Positions 60,148 to 64,000 of a stretch of DNA of 64,000 bases are shown here, piece by piece. The stretch comes from Marivita sp003149565 (GTDB lineage: Bacteria > Pseudomonadota > Alphaproteobacteria > Rhodobacterales > Rhodobacteraceae): NCBI RefSeq assembly GCF_965216415.1, contig NZ_CBDCFU010000002.1; one strand, written 5' to 3'. The notes under the pieces were generated by a model. That model searched no databases. It was not told the origin of the DNA and was given only the letters and a program-made list of their open reading frames with translations. Numbering within the stretch: position 1 is the stretch's first letter; the number at the start of each line of letters is the position of its first letter. The translations under genes were made by a program, and so were the position numbers.

Positions 60148-61236
60148 ATGACGCTTGCGCCTGATATCACTGATCTTTTGGCCCGGGCACGGGCAGATCT
60201 TCGTATGGGCGTGCCGATTGTCCTTGGTACACAATCGGGGCTGTTGGTGCTTGCCGTGGAATCCTTGGGGCCCGAACGGTTGCGGGATGTGATTGCGCTT
60301 GGTGAGGACGTAGACCTCGTTTTGACGGGTCGACGTGCCGCCACGCTCAAGGCCAGAGCCTATGATGGCGATGTGGCACGGGTGGTGTTGCCCGACGATG
60401 CCAGCCTGCGCTGGGTACAGGCGGTGGCTGATCCTGCTGACGACCTGTCGCATCCGATGAAAGGACCATTGGTGACGCGGCGCAGCGGAGATCCCACGTT
60501 GCACCGCCTTGCGGTCACCTTGGCAAAGACGGCGCGTCTTTTGCCTGCGGTAATTACCATGGAAGTCCGGGACGCAAAGGCGTTTGCTTCTGAGCATGCC
60601 TTGACGCTGATTGACCCGGTTGTCGCAGCCCCTCGCCTGGGCGCCTCTGCCGTGTTTGATGGCGTGGTGTCTGCACGAGTTCCTCTGCGCGCGGCCCAGA
60701 ATGCGCGCTTGCATGTGTACCGCCCCGAAGATGGCTCAGAGGAGCACTACGCCATCGAAATCGGCCGCCCGGATCGGGCGAAACCGGTCCTCGCGCGGCT
60801 TCACTCGGCCTGTTTTACGGGGGACCTGCTGGGTAGTCTCAAATGTGATTGCGGCCCGCAATTGAACGGCGCACTCGCGGCGATGGGCGGCGAGGGGGAG
60901 GGCGTTCTGCTCTACCTAAATCAGGAAGGGCGCGGGATCGGCCTTGCCAACAAGATGCGCGCCTATGCCCTTCAGGATCAGGGGTTCGACACGGTCGAGG
61001 CCAACCACAGGCTGGGCTTTGAAGATGACGAACGGGATTTCCGAATCGGGGCGGAACTCCTGCGCAAACTGGGGTTCGGCTCGGTCCGGCTGATGACGAA
61101 CAATCCCGCCAAGATTGCGATGATGGAGAAACAGGGCATTACCGTTGCTGAACGTGTGCCGCTGAAAGTCGGTGAGAATCCACACAATACAGACTATCTC
61201 GCCACCAAGGCGCGCAAGTCGGGGCATCTTCTGTGA
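60148..61236 (+). CDS. ribA: GTP cyclohydrolase II (with degenerate N-terminal domain)
   Basis: 362 residues. The C-terminal half (about 185-362) is a complete GTP cyclohydrolase II. It has ARLHSACFTGDLLGSLKCDCG with three zinc cysteines, then YLNQEGRGIGLANKMRAY with catalytic residues, and LMTNNPAKIAMMEKQGI with the closing VGENPHNTDYLATK. It opens GTP to the first riboflavin precursor. The N-terminal 180 residues correspond in place to the DHBP synthase half of RibBA. They lack the acidic metal-binding motifs, so only the ribA function is expected. The stop overlaps the L,D-transpeptidase start (GTGA). Confidence 0.94.
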   Translation: MTLAPDITDLLARARADLRMGVPIVLGTQSGLLVLAVESLGPERLRDVIALGEDVDLVLTGRRAATLKARAYDGDVARVVLPDDASLRWVQAVADPADDLSHPMKGPLVTRRSGDPTLHRLAVTLAKTARLLPAVITMEVRDAKAFASEHALTLIDPVVAAPRLGASAVFDGVVSARVPLRAAQNARLHVYRPEDGSEEHYAIEIGRPDRAKPVLARLHSACFTGDLLGSLKCDCGPQLNGALAAMGGEGEGVLLYLNQEGRGIGLANKMRAYALQDQGFDTVEANHRLGFEDDERDFRIGAELLRKLGFGSVRLMTNNPAKIAMMEKQGITVAERVPLKVGENPHNTDYLATKARKSGHLL

Positions 61237-61739
61237 CGCCGGTCGACTTGGTTCTCACGCGGCAGGGCCTGAGATTTATGGGCCGGTTATGGCCCTGCAC
61301 CATCGGCAAAGGCGGTGTCCGAGCCGACAAGCGCGAAGGCGATGGCGCGACACCCGTTGGGGTGCATCGCATCGTTGCCCTTCTCTATCGTCCCGACCGG
61401 ATGGCACGTCCGACGGATTGGGCGGTGCCGATCCGTCCGGGGGATCTCTGGTCCGACGATCCTTCACATGAGGATTACAATCTCATGGTCCGTGCGCCTT
61501 ATCCCTATAGCCACGAAACCCTGCGCCGGGCTGATCCGCTTTATGATCTGGTGCTGCTGACCGACTGGAACTGGCCCCGTGCCGAAAAGGGTAGGGGATC
61601 GGCGACTTTTCTGCACCGTTGGCGTCGCCCTGGCTATCCCACCGAAGGCTGTGTTGCGTTCCGATCTGATCATCTGCAGCGGATCGCCCGACTGATCCGC
61701 CATGAGACCCGGCTGATCGTTCCCGCCTCATTGACCTGA
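61233..61739 (+). CDS. L,D-transpeptidase (YkuD-family) protein
   Basis: 168 residues. The catalytic motif is HRWRRPGYPTEGCVAF with His128 and Cys140 in the YkuD pattern. DWAVPIRPGDLWSDDPSHEDYNLMV and the early TIGKGGVRADKREGDGATPVG are typical of the COG3786 branch. Such enzymes form or modify 3-3 peptidoglycan cross-links. No signal peptide is visible, so the route to the periplasm is unclear; this is usual for the branch. The GTG start overlaps the ribA stop by four bases, and the next gene starts 26 bases downstream. Confidence 0.9.
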   Translation: MTPVDLVLTRQGLRFMGRLWPCTIGKGGVRADKREGDGATPVGVHRIVALLYRPDRMARPTDWAVPIRPGDLWSDDPSHEDYNLMVRAPYPYSHETLRRADPLYDLVLLTDWNWPRAEKGRGSATFLHRWRRPGYPTEGCVAFRSDHLQRIARLIRHETRLIVPASLT

Positions 61740-61764
61740 GGCGTGAGGCATTACATCTGGACGC

Positions 61765-62346
61765 ATGACAGTTCAGGATCGCCTTGCCAACTGCACACTG
61801 TGCGCGGACCGTTTCGCCGCCACCGCGACCCACCACAGGCCGAAGCCCGTGGTTTGGTTCCGCCCTGGCGCGCGGCTGTTGATCTGCTCGCAGGCACCGG
61901 GCATGCGCGCGCACAACAGCCGTACGCCTTTTGACGACCCCTCTGGTGATCGTCTGCGGGATTGGTTGGGGCTGGACCGCACTGCGTTCTATGACCAAAC
62001 CCGTGTTGCGATTGTCCCGATGGGGTTCTGCTTCCCGGGCTATGACGCGGCAGGTTCTGACCTGCCGCCACCCGCGATCTGCCGCGAAACATGGCACAGC
62101 GAAGTTTTGGGCCATATCGGTGACGTGCCTCTTAAACTCGTGATCGGAGGGTATGCGCACAAATACCACCTAGGCACCAAGGCAGGCGTGACCGAAACCG
62201 TACGCGCCTGGCGCGACCATTGGCCGTCGGTTCTGCCCTTGCCGCATCCAAGCTGGCGCAATACGGCATGGATCAAGAAAAACCCGTGGTTCGAGGTCGA
62301 GGTTCTGCCCGCCCTGCGCGCCCGGGTGCAGGAGGTGATGGCATGA
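61765..62346 (+). CDS. Uracil-DNA glycosylase-family protein
   Basis: 193 residues of the UDG superfamily. The motif A region reads LLICSQAPGMRAHNSRTPFDDPSGDRLR, as in the UDG family near families 4 and 5, and the motif B region is LPLPHPSWRNTAW. An early CTLC pair (residues 10 and 13) could bind metal, but the four-cysteine iron-sulfur set of family 4 is incomplete. It may be a base-excision enzyme or a relative with lost activity. The stop overlaps the next gene by four bases (ATGA). Confidence 0.88.
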   Translation: MTVQDRLANCTLCADRFAATATHHRPKPVVWFRPGARLLICSQAPGMRAHNSRTPFDDPSGDRLRDWLGLDRTAFYDQTRVAIVPMGFCFPGYDAAGSDLPPPAICRETWHSEVLGHIGDVPLKLVIGGYAHKYHLGTKAGVTETVRAWRDHWPSVLPLPHPSWRNTAWIKKNPWFEVEVLPALRARVQEVMA

Positions 62347-63134
62347 CTTTGCAAACCCCGTTGGATCATGCCCATGCGGCAATGGAGGCGGCCCCCGATG
62401 CGGATGCGCTGCGCCTCCGCTTCTACGATCGCCTGGCCGAGGCCGAGTTGTTCCTGATGCTGGCCCGAGAGGCCGAGGGTAATCAGGCGGAACCGGAGCT
62501 TTTCGATTTGGGCGATGCGCAATTTGTGCTTGTGTTCGACACCGAAGACCGTCTGGGCACTTTTGCAGGACGGGTTGTGCCCTATGCGGCTTTGTCCGGG
62601 CGGTCGATCGTCGGGATGCTGGCCGGGCAGGGGATCGGTATCGCATTGAACCCCGAAGTTGCGCCGTCTTCGATCCTGCTGCCCGCCGAAGCGGTGGATT
62701 GGCTGGCGGAAACCGTGGCGCAAGGTCCATCCGAGGCTGAAGCGCGCCCGGAAGAATTACGCGCGCCGAGGGCTTTGCCGGATGGGCTGCTCGAAGCGAT
62801 CGATGCCAAGTTGCGCACGGCGACCGGTCTGGCGCGGCGCGGTTATCTCGCCGAAGTGGTCTATGACAGTGGTGTGCGTGGACATCTGATCGGCTTTACC
62901 GGCGCTGTACCCGGCGCAGAGGGCGCGCTGGCGCGAGCCATTCAGGAAGCGCTTGTGTTTTCCGGCCTGGAAGCCGCAGCGCTGGACGTCGTTTTCCTGC
63001 GGGACAGCGACCCTGTGACGGCGCAATTGGCTCGGGTGGGTCTGCGCTTTGATCTGCCGGAACACGAAGCGCCCGCGCATGTCGAGCGGATCGCGCCGGG
63101 GAGTGATCCTGAGAAACCGCCGATCCTGCGGTGA
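62343..63134 (+). CDS. SseB-family protein
   Basis: 263 residues of the SseB N- and C-terminal domain architecture. The first domain contains FYDRLAEAELFLMLAREAEG and FVLVFDTEDRLGTFAG, and the second a region from about 165 with LRTATGLARRGYLAEVVYDSG. The family name comes from an E. coli protein that affects serine sensitivity, and no molecular role is established. It overlaps the UDG-family gene by four bases. A bidirectional hairpin follows, separating it from the convergent P1 peptidase gene. Confidence 0.88.
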   Translation: MTLQTPLDHAHAAMEAAPDADALRLRFYDRLAEAELFLMLAREAEGNQAEPELFDLGDAQFVLVFDTEDRLGTFAGRVVPYAALSGRSIVGMLAGQGIGIALNPEVAPSSILLPAEAVDWLAETVAQGPSEAEARPEELRAPRALPDGLLEAIDAKLRTATGLARRGYLAEVVYDSGVRGHLIGFTGAVPGAEGALARAIQEALVFSGLEAAALDVVFLRDSDPVTAQLARVGLRFDLPEHEAPAHVERIAPGSDPEKPPILR

Positions 63135-63136
63135 CC

Positions 63137-63156
63137 AAACTCCGATGACGGAGTTT
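63137..63156. terminator. Hairpin between convergent genes
   Basis: AAACTCCG and CGGAGTTT form a perfect 8-bp stem with an ATGA loop, two bases after the SseB stop. Flanking T tracts are weak on both strands. It can serve as a terminator for both genes. Confidence 0.6.
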
Positions 63157-63170
63157 GCAAAACTGGCAGA

Positions 63171-64000
63171 TCAATTTTGCCCAAGCTCGTGACGGAAGGT
63201 CGGTAGAGCGTCATCGGCACTCTGTGTCGCCTCCCAGATCGCTCGTGCGATGGCACGCGCCATACAGATCGCCGCGTAGTGCCCAAGCAAAGGCATCACC
63301 TCCTCGGACGGCGGGCCGCGTCGCGAGGTGCTGGAGGCGAAGATCAGATCGCCATCGTAAGGCGTGTGCGACGGCACCAGCGCCCGGGCGAACCCGTCAT
63401 GCGCCGCCGTCGCCAACCGTTTGCAGGCCGCTTTTTCCAAAGTGGCATCCGTGGCGACGACACCGATGGTCGTATTGCCATGCTGCGCCATCGCTGCTGT
63501 TTTGCGGCTAGGCGGAAGGGGTTGAAGATTGGCAGTCGGATCGGGGCCAAGCCCGCCGAATTCGTCACCTATCTCGAAGGGCGCGGCCCAAAAGTGTTTG
63601 CCGGAAGGGGTTGTCGCGCTTCCCAATGCGTTCACCACGACCAGCGCGCCGATGGTGGTGCCATCGGGCAAAACCATCGAGGCCGACCCTAGCCCGCCTT
63701 TGTACTGGGCGTCTGTCGCCCCGGTTCCGGCACCGGATGTGCCGAGAGTGAAGTCATGGCCTGCGTCGGCCAGCGCTTGTCTGCCGAGTGCGGGATAAGG
63801 GTTGGCGGTCCAGTCCTTTTGTCCGTTGTTCAGAAGATCGAAGATGATTGCGGCTGGAACAATCGGCACACGGGCAGAATGCACCTGAAATCCGCGCCCT
63901 TGTTCGGCCAAAGCGTCCATGACGCCCTGCGCTGCCGCCAGACCGAACGCGGATCCTCCGGACAGCACAATGGCATCAACCCCCGGCACGGTCTTGTCTG
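63171..64000 (-). CDS. P1-family peptidase (DmpA/BapA-like aminopeptidase), N-terminus beyond window
   Basis: The frame is open to the window end, so the first part of the protein is missing; about 276 residues are visible. VPGVDAIVLSGGSAFGLAAAQGVM is the family's conserved front loop, followed by VPIVPAAIIFDLLNNGQ and LGTSGAGTGATDAQYKGGLG. The self-cleavage region TIGALVVVNALGSATTPSG contains the serine that becomes the N-terminal nucleophile. Enzymes of this group cleave N-terminal D- or beta-amino acids or short peptides. A frame start at the GTG at 63989 would be too late. Confidence 0.9.
   Translation of the reverse strand, partial: DKTVPGVDAIVLSGGSAFGLAAAQGVMDALAEQGRGFQVHSARVPIVPAAIIFDLLNNGQKDWTANPYPALGRQALADAGHDFTLGTSGAGTGATDAQYKGGLGSASMVLPDGTTIGALVVVNALGSATTPSGKHFWAAPFEIGDEFGGLGPDPTANLQPLPPSRKTAAMAQHGNTTIGVVATDATLEKAACKRLATAAHDGFARALVPSHTPYDGDLIFASSTSRRGPPSEEVMPLLGHYAAICMARAIARAIWEATQSADDALPTFRHELGQN

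Overview
The window looks like chromosomal DNA of a marine alphaproteobacterium of the Rhodobacteraceae, most likely the Roseobacter group. The evidence is the gene content and order: a five-gene F1 ATP synthase operon (atpHAGDC) without F0 genes, truB-rpsO-pnp, a clpA next to an M23 peptidase, a complete methylamine (N-methylglutamate) pathway, aerobic-type cobalamin genes (cobO, cobP, cobT) and a kynurenine-to-2-aminobenzoyl-CoA operon. This is inferred from protein families; no 16S rRNA or tRNA gene is present. I see no prophage, insertion sequence, CRISPR array or plasmid gene.

Layout. 1-3359 (+): end of a tryptophan/kynurenine catabolic operon (aminobenzoate-CoA ligase, cut by the window edge, then kynA, kynU, a hotdog thioesterase and a Rid-family protein). 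3700-6817 (+): a GAF sensor kinase that has lost its phospho-acceptor histidine, a 2-oxoglutarate/Fe(II) oxygenase and a LysE-type exporter. 6877-12296 (-): a B12 block, cobO, cobP, cobT, then a canonical cobalamin riboswitch ahead of btuB and btuF. cobO has its own structured leader that buries its Shine-Dalgarno sequence. 12420-23275 (-, with one regulator on +): the N-methylglutamate pathway for monomethylamine, mgdABCD, mgsABC and gmaS, with a GlxA-type AraC regulator between the two halves. 23499-31512: a LacI repressor facing a seven-gene operon for four-carbon sugar acids (LtnD-like dehydrogenase, TctCBA transporter, OtnK, OtnC, OtnI). Two identical perfect 14-bp palindromes, 32 bp apart, lie between repressor and operon.

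31622-43951: housekeeping and envelope genes, namely an M20 deacylase, a DUF2125 protein, a ChaC-like enzyme, a MotA/MotB-like stator pair whose MotB member carries a coiled coil of about 550 residues, an M23 peptidase with clpA, gloB, a methyltransferase and a PhzF enzyme. 44282-49214: atpHAGDC with a strong terminator. 49320-58536: an H-type lectin, prs, a DsbA-like isomerase, an alpha/beta hydrolase, a thioredoxin-TPR co-chaperone, a Lon-N protein, a Trm112-like protein, truB, a DUF1643 protein, rpsO and pnp with a structured leader. 58619-64000: a secreted CIA30 protein, an orphan OmpR-type regulator, ribA, an L,D-transpeptidase, a uracil-DNA glycosylase-family protein, an SseB protein and a P1 peptidase cut by the window end.

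The strongest leads beyond ordinary annotation are: a candidate FNR-box-driven small RNA of about 84 nt with an exposed anti-Shine-Dalgarno motif (59157-59287); the cobO leader RNA (12297-12402); a long-range stem over the pnp ribosome binding site (56259-56387); a hairpin between mgsC and gmaS; and the loss of key residues in the sensor kinase, the Rid protein and the delta subunit of the sarcosine-oxidase-like complex. No clearly new multi-gene system is visible; most of the window is core or well-described accessory metabolism.
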